A stretch of DNA of 64,000 nt, from positions 4,422,001 to 4,486,000 of the forward strand of contig NC_085133.1 in the NCBI RefSeq assembly GCF_030269925.1, in the 5' to 3' direction. Below the pieces are notes generated by a model that saw nothing but the letters and a program-made list of their open reading frames with translations, did no database searches and was not told where the DNA came from. Made by a program: the position numbers and the translations under genes. Shown piece after piece: positions 22,524 to 33,400 of this stretch (its first letter is position 1; each line of letters begins with the position of its first letter). The stretch comes from Bombyx mori. Lineage: Eukaryota > Arthropoda > Insecta > Lepidoptera > Bombycidae.

Positions 22524-22925
22524 TAACACCGGCCGCGATCACGAAGCAGCAATCACTAATTAGTTTGAAAACATCGCTTGATATTATTAGCTAACACTAC
22601 AACTTGTTCCTATAAGGGTGCAGTTCATTAATCAATCGACGTCAGCCGACACATGTTCACAGAACTTTACAGTTGGTTCGGTTTGTTATGATATTCTCTG
22701 GATAACTATTGAGGCGCTAATCTCAAAACAGCTATTACAGATATGCAATGTCGCCGATCTTTTGAATATGATTTAATGTATTTTCTTGCGATGGATCGAA
22801 CCAATCTTAAGAGACTGCAAGCATCGTTGAAAATAGGTCATCTTTGGGAAATTAGAGTATCCACGTTCAACGTTGAGGGATATGACGCGAAGAATTCCAA
22901 TTCACAAGAGGAGCATTTTCTTATA
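22524..22925. other. Unassigned sequence
   Basis: No supported feature. Confidence 0.45.
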
Positions 22926-23112
22926 TTTTTTTCTACCTAAGCTGATAGCCATGAGAGCCTATTTCAGCGTAACCTTAACTAGTAGGTAAGCTCGCGGGGC
23001 TCAAACCTGACGTTGCTAACACGAACCCTAGTAAGAACCGTGCTTCGCAGAATCTACCACCGGATCGGAAACGCGATGCACTGAGTAGATCCGGCGAGAA
23101 ACTCAGTGGGCT
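22926..23112 (-). mobile_element. Bm1-type SINE
   Basis: Plus strand TTTTTTCTACCTAAGCTGAT through ATCTACCACCGGATCGGAAA to GAAACTCAGTGGGCT. It is a nearly intact core copy. Confidence 0.85.
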
Positions 23113-23296
23113 GTGTCTGTCTTTCGCGAGCCGCATACATAGTTACACCCTATCTTTACGGCTGAATCTAGCGTTTATTACTTTCAGTCTATCATTTCAG
23201 ACGAATGCTTTACACCTTGGTTGGTCACAGAATAATATAACGAGGATTTCATTTATATCAATTGGTGTATTCTCTAACAAATCATTTAGCTTTTAC

Positions 23297-23480
23297 CTAG
23301 CTTTCTGCCCGCAGCTTCGATCGCGAGAAGTACACTTTATATCCCGTTATGAAGGACCAGCAAAGAGATGAAAAATACCCTACTTTATTTCTTCAGTTTG
23401 GAACTATTTCCGTGTGGAATTCCAGCAAAATCGGTCGGGAAAATATATAAAATTGTTTCTATTCTATTTATAATATTAGA
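23297..23480 (-). mobile_element. Probable Helitron remnant
   Basis: Minus-strand 5' end TCTAATATTATAAATAG (plus 23480, T outside) and 3' CTAG at plus 23297-23300 preceded on that strand by a G/C-rich CTGCGGGCAGAAAG. The base outside CTAG is not the expected T, so the 3' end is less certain. A BMC1-like module starts 2 bp beyond its 5' end. Confidence 0.55.
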
Positions 23481-23482
23481 TG

Positions 23483-23733
23483 ATTTTTTTTATTTTTTAT
23501 TGCTTAGATGGGTGGACGAGCTCACAGTCCATCTGATGTTAATTGGTAACTGGAGCCCATAGACATCTATGACGTAAATGCGCCACCCACCTTGAGATAT
23601 AATTTCTAAGGTCTCAAGTATAGTTACAGCGGCTGCCCCACCCTTCAAACCGAAACGCATTACTGCTTCACGGCAGAAATAGGCAGGGCGTTGTACCTAC
23701 CCGCGCGGACTCACAAGAGTTTCTACCACCAGT
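23483..23733 (-). mobile_element. BMC1-like module, full length
   Basis: Plus strand TTTTTTTATTTTTTATTGCT to TTTCTACCACCAGT. A few diagnostic positions are mutated (GGCAGGGCGTTGTACC), but the 5' boundary is the common one. Confidence 0.8.
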
Positions 23734-25388
23734 AATTTCTTTCAGACCAATTTCTTCGTCTATAGACAATAATCCGGATTTCTTGAATTTCTTCACAAAA
23801 GTTTTACCGTCAATCGTTTAAATAGCAAACCATGAATCACCTACTTATACAACAAATATGTTCTTGATTGCTTTTGGGTTAATTAAATTAGGATATTTGT
23901 TTGCTTAGGGTTATCGGTTCATTCAGTGACCCTCCTTCGATCTTAGGTCAAATGTTGCCAGAAATTATTAAGTATTACCAAAAACATTGAAAATTTAATA
24001 GAGAACATACTATTTTTGATTAATTTATTGTTAGAATCGCCAATGAATTTCAAATAGCCTGAACGTATGTAGTTCGAAGGATCAAATTGAAGTTAGGGAA
24101 TGAGTTGTTAAAAATGCCCAGGTTTTTCTTGGAAAAAAAAGAAATCTTCTGCAACGAAGACAGTCGACGTAATCTCTCTATTTTAGATCCTCTATTGTAT
24201 TGAGTACGCAGAATGTTTGTAGGAAAACTCGTGACGCGTTTGCTTTTATATAGAGTCCTTAGAGTATCAATGGGATTAATAAATTAATATTATGTTACTC
24301 TTCTCAAATGGATTTCATAAAATATTATATTGGACGCATTGAAACATTGAATTTATCAATATGTTATCGAAGAAAAATCTTCAATTTGTTTTTACCAATA
24401 GCCAAAAGTTTTAGGGAGAAATAATTGGTAATATTTAGTTTTAGATGTTAGATATTTGCGAAAGGTATTTAATTTTCGGGATCTAAGGGTAGCTGAACTT
24501 GTGGCATGGATCGATATTCGAATTTTTAATTAGTATTGAACCTAAAACTCCTTCGTTTAAAACGCACGTGAAACTACTAAGCCAGAAGCGTATAATCCGC
24601 AAACAGTGCCCCCTAATGAGTTAACTATTATCAGGATTGCTATCCACGAAATTTCCTCTTGATTAATGTGTCTGCGCAGTTTTGACAGAAAACTATTTTA
24701 AATTGCTTTGTAGTAAGTAGTCTGGCAACTATTGTTTGAAAGCGATTTTTAATATGGCATTTATTGTCAAGTTCAAATCTAGAACTGTTTTGTTTGGTAG
24801 AACTACGAGTATTACCTAAATATATTTAGAACATATACCTTTCATGTTTACGGTGAAAGTAATTGAAGACTGCATTAAAAGATGATTACCTGAAAAAGAA
24901 AATCAAAATTAATATGCATTTACCATTTACCTTACCTACTTTTAAAATTATTTATTGGATCGTTATTCTATTTTAAAAACAATAATCAAACAAAATCATT
25001 TACCATAAAAATTTAAGCCTAAAAATGTAAACTTACTTAGGTACCTACAAAATATTCTAGTAATATAAATTTTGCACGAGTCAAAATTCAACTAGTTAAA
25101 CACACCACACTTTTGCCAGCGTACGATTAAAAAAAAAAGGTGTAAAAACAAAAATGGCCGGCGAGTGTCCGCTAACGGATATTGGCGGGAACACGGAATA
25201 TTCTATTTTGTATCTACTTTAATTATCTCTGGCAAGCCTCGGTCTATTGAGTTGGAGCTTACATTTTTTAATTTGGGATATGAAATTTTTATAGCGAATG
25301 TTTGCGAACGTTCGCATTTATATTCTTGTTTTTCGATTTTTATTAGCTGGATGTTTTTTGATGACTTAAAGCCAAGCTTAGATGACTA
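23734..25388. other. Unassigned sequence
   Basis: About 1.65 kb, AT-rich, no gene or repeat recognised. AAAATGGCCGGCG occurs at about 25151. Confidence 0.5.
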
Positions 25389-25501
25389 AGCTTAAAACCT
25401 CAATCGGTACAACAACTGTCCCTGCTGATAGCATCGTGGCAGAATTAGGTAGGATGGTCGTAACCAAGTCTGCGGGATTACAATCTGCTCTACCACCAGT
25501 A
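25389..25501 (-). mobile_element. Degenerate BMC1-like module, 5' part
   Basis: Resembles the module in outline (AACAACTGTCCCTGC, AGGATGGTCGTAACC) and ends CTCTACCACCAGT at the common boundary. It is old and highly substituted. Confidence 0.5.
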
Positions 25502-25516
25502 GTAAGATAGGTAGAT

Positions 25517-25600
25517 ACTTTTTATTGACCCTTAAACACAGATGAGCATACGGCTATCATATGATGAGTGGTCGCTGATTCGCTGATGCTCACAAAGATA
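25517..25600 (-). mobile_element. Degenerate LINE 3' tail, family 'GTAGGCAGACGAGC'
   Basis: TACTTTTTATTGACCC, then GATGAGCATACGGCTATCAT and ATGATGAGTGG parallel the family consensus with many changes. Confidence 0.45.
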
Positions 25601-26322
25601 TCCAATGTTGACGCTAAGTATCTGTTCCAAACACGATATCTATAATAAAGTATGTAGTATGAATTACACAGTAAAAATACATATAAAATTGCAAGTATCA
25701 GACTGTATTTTAAAAGAAAGCTGTACAAATACACGGTATTTTAATACGTAAAATACGTTGCATATTCTTTCGTAAATCACATCGAATTGTACTGAAGCAA
25801 AATAATTTGTGTTTATTCTTTTAATTCAAGTTTCGTTCGTGCTGAAATAATGTGTGACCCTCAAGATTATTGAGTTACATATTGTGAGGGCGATTCCAAT
25901 AACTATCTTGATTAATATTTTGATGACGAATTATCTATAAATATAGGACTACTAAAGTTAAAACTGATACTAAAGGACGTTATTTGTTTTTTTTATTTAA
26001 TTATTTAGCAGTTTCTCTTATCGTGCGTGCATAGATTTGGGATGAGTTATATGAGCGGTCGCACTTCGTCAACCCCACTTGGGAATGCTATCGTTGGCAC
26101 AAGACGGTAGCCAAAAGAAGTCCCTAAGTCGCCTTTTACGACCACCCTTTTTTTTTGAAACATAATCAGAATCCATGGATACCACAACATCAATACTACT
26201 ACCCATTTTGAGACATGGTTCAGAATTGTCCACTATTGTATAGCTGTCTAAGAAACCAGAATAGCTACTTCTACATAGGTTGTATTTAGAAGTGCGCGCC
26301 AACTTCTTTTTTCCTGTCTTTG
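25601..26322. other. Unassigned sequence
   Basis: Includes GTCGCCTTTTACGACCACCC near 26128, a word I associate with dispersed lepidopteran repeats but cannot assign. The minus-strand frame across it (26069-26302) has no known domain. Confidence 0.4.
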
Positions 26323-26568
26323 CTGATAACGTTGAGAGGCTATGTGGGCTTTAGCCTAGCGTAGTGGTAAGCTCTCGGGGCTCAAATCAGGTGTTGGTCT
26401 TGCTAACACTGGCCCTAGCACGAGCAGTGCTTCGCAGAATCTACCACCGGATCAGAAACGCGACGCACTGAGAAGATCCGGCAAGAAACTCAGTGAGCTG
26501 TATCTATGAGTTAGTTTACTTGCCGAAACCTTCGTTGTAAGCGACAGGTTCGACGAGAAAGACAACAG
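26323..26568 (-). mobile_element. Bm1-type SINE with extended 5' region
   Basis: Core to GAAACTCAGTGAGCTG (26500), then about 65 bp including GTAAGCGACAGGTTCGACGA. That extension also follows the Bm1 core at 42808-42877, so the element extends beyond the usual AGCCCACTGAG start. Confidence 0.75.
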
Positions 26569-27011
26569 GGCGCGCTCATAATGCTTTTTAAACACAAAAT
26601 AATATACCTATCTGCACTCTTTTATTGTAAATTGTGGAAAGAATGCGAAACAATCTATTTTAATCTGGAGCACAATAACGCCGCACCTTTATTAGCTTGA
26701 CCGGTATCTGTCTATATAACTTTATCCGCCCAAGTAAGTAATTTTAATCAACTTCAGAACGTTCGATTAACTTGAAACACACACTTGCATACGCATCAAG
26801 GGCCGATGATAGTACAATAATCTTATTAGTAAGTTCTAATACCCCGACCAGGGTAAGAAAAAAATCGATTTTTCATTTCCCTGTGTTTTTGTAGTTTTTA
26901 AATTATGTTAATTTATTTTAGGTTTCAAAATCAAACGTTTTGGACCCGATTTTGGATTCACCTCGGAAAAAAATGGACTTATATGACATAAGCATTCTCC
27001 TGTACTTAATA
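26569..27011. other. Unassigned sequence
   Basis: No supported feature. Confidence 0.45.
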
Positions 27012-27121
27012 GCCGTTCGTGTTAGCAACGTCATCAGGTTTGAGCCCCGTGAGCTCACCTACTAGATAAGGCGACGCTGATTTAGCCTCTCAAAGCTATC
27101 AGCTTAGGAAGAAAAAAAAAT
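27012..27121 (+). mobile_element. Bm1-type SINE, 5'-truncated
   Basis: Starts GTTCGTGTTAGCAACGTCAT, ends CTTAGGAAGAAAAAAAAATA. It is the 3' half only. Confidence 0.8.
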
Positions 27122-27161
27122 AGATTGTATACAAGCGATGCATTACTTTATATACATAGAT

Positions 27162-27414
27162 TACTGGTGGTAGGACCTCTTGTGAGTCCGCGCGGGTAGG
27201 TACCACCACCCTGCCTATTTCTACCGTGAAGCAGTAAAGCGTTTCGGTTTGAAGCGTGGGGCAGCCGTTGTAACTATACTTGAGACCTTAGAACTTATTC
27301 TCAAGGTGGGTGGCGCATTTACGTTGTGGATGTCTATGGGCTCCAGTAACCACTTAACACCAGGTGGGCTGTGAGCTCGTCCACCCACCTAAGCAATAAA
27401 AAAAATAAAAAAAT
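27162..27414 (+). mobile_element. BMC1-like module, full length
   Basis: ACTGGTGGTAGGACCTCTTG to CACCTAAGCAATAAAAAAAA. It is the clearest plus-strand copy. ATAGAT on each side is a weak possible duplication. Confidence 0.85.
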
Positions 27415-28216
27415 AGATATTCTGCGAACACGAACCAAACAACTCATCATAACTTAGTTCATTAACCGCGAAACGTTCCGAAATATTCTTCGGCCATACA
27501 CTTAGTAGGTTTCACGACAGTAATAAGCGCGTAATTGAACGACCGAAATAATATAATATTACAACGCAAATATAAGACTTCGGTAAAAGAAATGTAAAAC
27601 GATATATAACAGTCGAATTTAGAAGATGTACAAATGCATGACTTTCGCATTCAGGTTTGTATTTGAAATTGAACTAATTTAATTGCCTCTCGAGAGTCCA
27701 ATTTCGCTTGTGCTTGTACAATAGTGCGAGGTGATATTAAAATGTTTAGAATACGTAAACTATGCAACTGTAAATACAAAGAGCTCTTTGAATTTCAACA
27801 ATTGATATATGTGTACATTATGAATATACGTATTTAATTGAATTAATTAGTGCATTAGAAACAATTCTTCTCTTTTTCTTTCTTTTTGATTGTCTTACTA
27901 CTTTTTCTTGAACTGTCAACAAGTTCTGAGTTATAGTCAAAATTTCAAGTCTCTAGCTCATTAGGAAATTGGTTTAAAATCTATTACGAAGAGCACCAGA
28001 ACAGACATTGCCTTAACCGAACCACCATCTGCAACCTCTCCGAACGGAAAATCAAGATGGGACAAAAGTCATCGTTGGAAGAAACCACGACCCTCAGCAA
28101 TGAGAATCACGGAGGTAATACCATAAAAATAGTTTTCAGTATGAAAATATTGTCACCCTATCCCGGATTTAAATCTAAACTGAAAGTGACTGAGATATTT
28201 CCAATAAATGTAGATA
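27415..28216. other. Unassigned sequence
   Basis: No supported feature. Confidence 0.45.
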
Positions 28217-28394
28217 TCCTGCCTATTTCTGCCGTGAAACAGTAATGCGTTTCGGTTTGAAGGGTGGGGCAGCCGTTGTAACTATACTGAGATTTACTGG
28301 CATTTACGTTGTAGATGTCTATGGGTTCCAGTAACCACTTAACGCCAGGTGGACTGTGAGCTCGTCAACCCACCCTAGCAATAAATAAAAAAAG
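28217..28394 (+). mobile_element. BMC1-like module, truncated and internally deleted
   Basis: Begins ATCCTGCCTATTTCTGCC and ends CTAGCAATAAATAAAAAAAG. About 35 bp around the CTTATATCTCAAGG block are missing. Confidence 0.75.
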
Positions 28395-29291
28395 ATCGAA
28401 GAGAATCTTCTATTAATAGGGGGTTACTACATATCTACTATTCCTACATTCCTTTAATCACTCTAGTACCAGTATTCTCTCCATCCTTCACTCTGTTATT
28501 GATGGTAAGAAGTTCAATCCATTCCTTTCGCGAAGTCTTACCTTCGTACCTGTTTGACAAGAAGTATAGACACATTGCAACCGTATTGACACTTCTATTT
28601 AATGTCTCCATCTCATACTCAACATCAGGTTGGTCGTGAGCTCATCTGACAAACTTAGTTAAAATTACAATTAAAAAATCATAACCCACGTTTCTCATAA
28701 TCGGGTAAAACCAAAGAAAATTAGATTTATCACAAATGAGCCATTCCCGTTCCCTTAAACAGCAATTGCTTTTAACACATGCGGTTAATATATCCGAAAA
28801 ATACGGACACATGCGCCCCTAATAAGCCCATGTGTGAATCCAATCGCATCTAAGCAGAAAATTTATGTGATATCCCATACGAAAACCATCCCTATTACAA
28901 GGGGGCAAGGTGAGAAAATGGAATGTTAATCAGAATCGTAATTAGGCAAAATATAAATTACTTAAATGGACTAAAACAGTTGGTGTAATAAAAGGATAAT
29001 ATTTTCTGAGCATTACCGTTTTCATGAGTGTTTAGATGCTTATTATACCGTTTTGTAGTAGAATAGGGTAGCTTTAAAGCTCTCTTAATGAGCTTAATGA
29101 TACTTACTCGTTTTGGGTATAAATTGGTTTTGATAACATTGTCTGATTGTGGAAGTATTGAGGCATCAATGAGTTGATCTGACTTCAATAGTTTCTTTTA
29201 TGTTTCGATACAGAGATATTTTAATTGATAAATTTGTTATTTTATATTAAGTACAACAATTTACACAAATTTCTTTGGTTTATAATCAAAA
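28395..29291. other. Unassigned sequence
   Basis: A faint module echo (CAACATCAGGTTGGTCGTGAG, about 28622) is visible; otherwise nothing recognised. Confidence 0.4.
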
Positions 29292-29502
29292 CTAGCGACC
29301 CGCCCTCGCTTCGATTCGGAAACTGTAATTTATTATTGATTTCTTCACTATTTAATGGATGTTATTATACATATAAACCTTCCTCTTCAATCACTCTATC
29401 TATTAAAAAAAACCGCATCAAAATCCGTTGCGTAGTTTTAAAGATTTAAGCATACATATGGATATAGGGACAGAGAAAGCGACTTTGTTTTATACTATGT
29501 AG
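29292..29502 (-). mobile_element. Helitron interrupted by the Gypsy element
   Basis: Plus strand starts A|CTAGCGACCCGCCCTCGC (CTAG 29292-29295, A at 29291) and runs to TTTTATACTATGTAG at 29502. The missing last three bases TGA, followed by T, lie at 34577-34580 after the Gypsy element. The rejoined unit is 214 bp with a minus-strand TC start and A|T flanks. TCACTACATAG is a known lepidopteran Helitron start (from memory). Confidence 0.75.
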
Positions 29503-29863
29503 TATTATCAACACCCTAATTTTACTATTAAAAAAAAAATATAAACGATATAACCTAGACAGAAATCACTTTAATTATAACCAACAATGTAAATTAACTA
29601 AGGTTAACAAAATGCAACTAAATCTTGACAACAACTAAACTTTGACAATAATAACTTTGAATAATAAAATACAACGATTGTGCAACGATGTGAACGTCCG
29701 TCCGTCCCGACTGTCGCAAGCAAAAGAGAACGATGTCTTGTGCCAACGCGCCTCGAGCCTAAACGCGCCCCTCCAACAATATCTCGCCACGCGCCTTCCC
29801 GACATCACACCATCCTTGACGTCACTTAGGCCACGCGTCCAATGTCATCATCATCTTCTAACA
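29503..29863 (-). repeat. 3' LTR of the Gypsy element
   Basis: 361 bp. In sense it begins TGTTAGAAGATGATGATG and ends GTGTTGATAATA, so the 5' TG is present but the usual terminal CA is not. Aligned by eye it matches the other LTR throughout, including a 10-A run. It contains an incidental open frame (29642 onward) duplicated in the other LTR. Confidence 0.92.
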
Positions 29864-29875
29864 CGGCCTCTCCTG
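29864..29875 (-). promoter_or_regulatory. Polypurine tract of the Gypsy element
   Basis: Minus strand reads AGGAGAGG then CCG immediately before the TG of the 3' LTR. It is a short purine run in the right place to prime plus-strand DNA synthesis, with three non-purine-rich bases at the junction, so a modest match. Confidence 0.55.
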
Positions 29876-30099
29876 ACGGCGGAGCGTCCTCGCCCGCATT
29901 AATAGGTCCGTCTAGAGGTACTATGTCGTCATGGCGGTGTGATGGACCGGCGACAATACCTTCCTCAGAGCTATTCTCATCACCTAAAAATAGATTGTTT
30001 GCATTAAAAATGACACACAGAAATACAATATTATGTTGCTGACCGTTGGGAAGTTGTTGTTCAGTGACAATTTCCGTAGCATGTCTTCACAAATTCTTC

Positions 30100-30418
30100 C
30101 AGTGGCAGAGCCCTCAGGTTGCCCGAGACAGTGACCGCAGTATATCTCAAAATAAGTTAATTTATACAGTGGCAGAGCCCTCAGGTTGCCCGAGACAGTG
30201 ACCGCAGTATATCTCAAAATAAGTTAATGTCTTATTGTATACAGTGGCAGAGCCCTCAGGTTGCCCGAGACAGTGACCGCAGTATATCTCATAATAAGCT
30301 AATGTATACAGTGGCAGAGCCCTCAGGTTGCCCGAGACAGTGACCGCAGTATATCTCAAAATAAAACAGGTGTCAGAGCCCTCAGGATGACCAACAAGTA
30401 GTAAAGACCGGCTTCATT
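30100..30418 (-). repeat. Five-unit tandem repeat in the element's 3' untranslated region
   Basis: Units begin CAGTGGCAGAGCCCTCAGGT at 30100, 30167, 30242 and 30309, and as CAGGTGTCAGAGCCCTCAGG at 30367. Starts are 67, 75, 67 and 58 bp apart. A core of about 55 bp ending TATATCTCAAAATAA is conserved in the first four; the fifth is decayed. It lies between the pol stop and the polypurine tract. Short minus-strand frames across it (repeats of RYTAVTVSGNLRALPL) reflect the repeat, not a gene. Confidence 0.9.
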
Positions 30419-30459
30419 TATGCCAGTTAAATGACAAAAAGAAACAAACCCAATTACTG

Positions 30460-33400
30460 TTACAAATTATGCTCACACTCGAAAAATGCGGTGCACACAT
30501 CCGGCGTCCACTCTCCGTGCCAGGCACTTATAAATTCTGCAGCAGCTTCCGTGGTCTTCCCAAGTGAGCCAGAAAGAAGCTTCAGTTCATAACGTCCATG
30601 TGGCAGCGCACGCACTATTTTGTACGGGCCACGCATACCAGAATCCAGCTTTCCAACAGACTGGCTATTCTTATGCACGAAGACCACGTCGTTTTCATGG
30701 AAAGTACGCGGGGGTTTGCGCCGTTCATTTACTCGAGTGTCCTGCTGTTTTCGGTTTTTGTCCAGCAGTTGAGAAGCTCTTTGTCGGGCAAGCTCGCGTA
30801 AGGTTTCTCTGTTGGCACTTGTTCCTTCTAGAGCCACATCGCGTACAACGGAACGAATGACGGGCGTCACAGCATCGCTACCAATTAACAAATATAAAGG
30901 TGAATATTGAGTGGACTTTTGTTTCGTAACGTTCAGGGTGAGCTGCAGTTTCCACAAAACTTCTGACCAATTTTCGTTTCTGAAATTTACCTCCACACGA
31001 ATCATATTAAGAACTGTTCTGCAATATCTCTCAGCCTGACCGTTACTCTGGTGCATCTCTGGCGTTATAAAGAATAAATTACTACCTACGTCTGATACCC
31101 ATTGTCTAAATGATCTATTTTCGTACATTCTACCCCTATCGGTTACAATCTGCCTAGGTGCACCAAATAAAGATACAGCGTTTTCAAATACTAATTTTAA
31201 CTCTGTTGCATCCTGCTTACGCATAGGATTTAGTAGACAGAACTTACTATAAGCGTCAATTATCAAGACAACAAATTTGTAACCGTTCGATTCGGGAAGA
31301 GGACCCAAGACATCACTATGTACCGTGTCAAAGGGTACGTCCGGTTTCTTCCACGACTCGATCGGCTGCAAGGGTTGACGTGGTATTTTTTTGTGTGAAA
31401 GACATACTATACAATGGCGTACATATTTACGAACAAATTGTCTTAGACTAGGAAACCAAAAATGGTTTAATATTAGATCAAGCGTCTTATCTACTCCAAT
31501 ATGATGATGCTCATCATGAAAGATTCGTAACAAACTGAGGCGATGTCCTCTTGGAATATAACATAATAATTTACTAGGTTGGCCAACAGAATCAAATTTA
31601 TAATAAAGAACATCATTTTTAGTTACATAGCGTGTCTCATCTAATTCACCGTTTTGTAACTTTTGTATTAAATTCCGAGTTTCTTCATCAGCACTCTGTG
31701 CTATCTGTGCCCAGTTATGCGGTCTACCAATTTCACAAACATTTATAGGATTACGACTTAGATAGTCGGCATGAGATAGCACAGCGCCCTTACGATACTC
31801 TAACGAAAAATCATAATCTTGTAAGTAGATCCACCACCGAGCGACTCTCGGTAGTAAATCTTTTTTACGTTGGGTAAGCTTCAAAGCGTTGCAGTCTGTA
31901 ACTACCTTGAAATGTATACCTATGAGGTAGTGCCTGAAATGCTGCAGAGCCTTGACCACAGCGAGTGTCTCCAGCTCATAGGAGTGATAGCGTGGTTCGG
32001 CGCCTTGGGTAACTTTACTAAAATATCCCACCACGCGTTTATTATTATTCCCATGAGTCTGAAGTAAAACAGCTCCATACCCTCGAGAAGAAGCATCAGT
32101 GTGTACTTCTGTTAATAATGATGGATTAAATATATTGAGGACAGGTTCACTGGTTAAACGCGTAATTATATACTGGCGTACTTGTTCCTGTTCATCACCC
32201 CATTTAAACTCAACACCTTTACGAAACAGATTAGAAATACAAGCTGTCTGCAACGAATATGCAGGAATATAGCGCCGAAAATAACCCGCTAGACCTAAAA
32301 ATTGTCTAGCTTGTTTAACATTACCAGGCTTCGGGGCTCTTGTCAATGCTTCTACTTTATACGCACTCGGCCTAACCTGACCATTGTTGATAGTTCTGCC
32401 CAAATATTCAATTTCGTTAGCAAGAAACTTGCATTTTTTTAAATTAATTGAGAAGCCCGCCTTAGTTAGTGTTTCAAAGATTTCACGCAGAGTATTTAGG
32501 CCTTCATCAATGGTCTGACTAGGTATTAAAACATCATCGATATAGATTAAAGCCCTCCCTGTCTCACTAAAGGCTTTCAGAGTATTAGTTATAATACGTT
32601 GATAAACAACCGGGGCATTGGCTAACCCGTAGGGCATTTTAAGGTATTCAAAATGACCTTCGGGTGTCACAAAACCGGTTTTGTGAATGGAGTCGTTTGC
32701 TAAAGGAATCTGGTGGAAACCAGTGGCCATATCGAGGCTTGTAAAATATTTTGCGCTACCTAACCGGTCAATGTGATCGTCTATTAACGGCAATGGATAG
32801 CGATCCTTCACAGTATTCGCATTAAGAGCCCGAAAGTCCACGCACATCCTGTCACTGCCGTCCTTTTTCTTAACTAGCAATATCGGACTCGAGAACTCCG
32901 ATTCAGACTCCCTAATCACACCTTTATCAAGAAGATCTTTAATAATTTCTCTAACGCGAAGTTTTTCGCTAAATGATAATTTGTAAGGTCTGTAAACAAT
33001 AGGAGTTTCATTGCTGAGTCGAATTTGCATGGATCCAGTTGTAACAGTACTGGCCGCGGTACCAGTTATAAGGTATTTTGAAAATTTTCGTACCAAAGCT
33101 AATAATTTATTTTTTTCTTCACCTGTTAATGAAGTATTCACGGTAGGGATTGAATTAAGTTCAGTTGTCTCAGCAGTAAAAACCTTTTCTACCCGAGTTA
33201 AGCGCTGTATGCCCTTTTTCCTAATATACGTGACACCTTCCCGATTCAAAACGTCAGTACCGATTATGACTGGAGTATTCATGAACTTGTCACTAACAAT
33301 TTGAAAGTCTATTTCTAGTGTGATTTCGGGAAACTCAACTGTCAAAGTAGTGAAATAGCGAGATTCAGTATCACAGTCACCAATTCCTCGTAACACGCAA

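Noticed and set aside
29642..29902. Open frame repeated at 34351-34614 (paralogous small genes?)
   Set aside because: Both lie in the two identical LTRs and are plus-strand frames antisense to the element.
29984..30359. Short minus-strand frames with repeated RYTAVTVSGNLRALPL
   Set aside because: They are a by-product of the 3' UTR tandem repeat. Unit lengths (67, 75, 67, 58) do not keep one frame.
30100..30418. CRISPR-like array (regular repeats with spacers)
   Set aside because: Eukaryotic context, ~55-bp repeats with short related linkers, located inside a retrotransposon.
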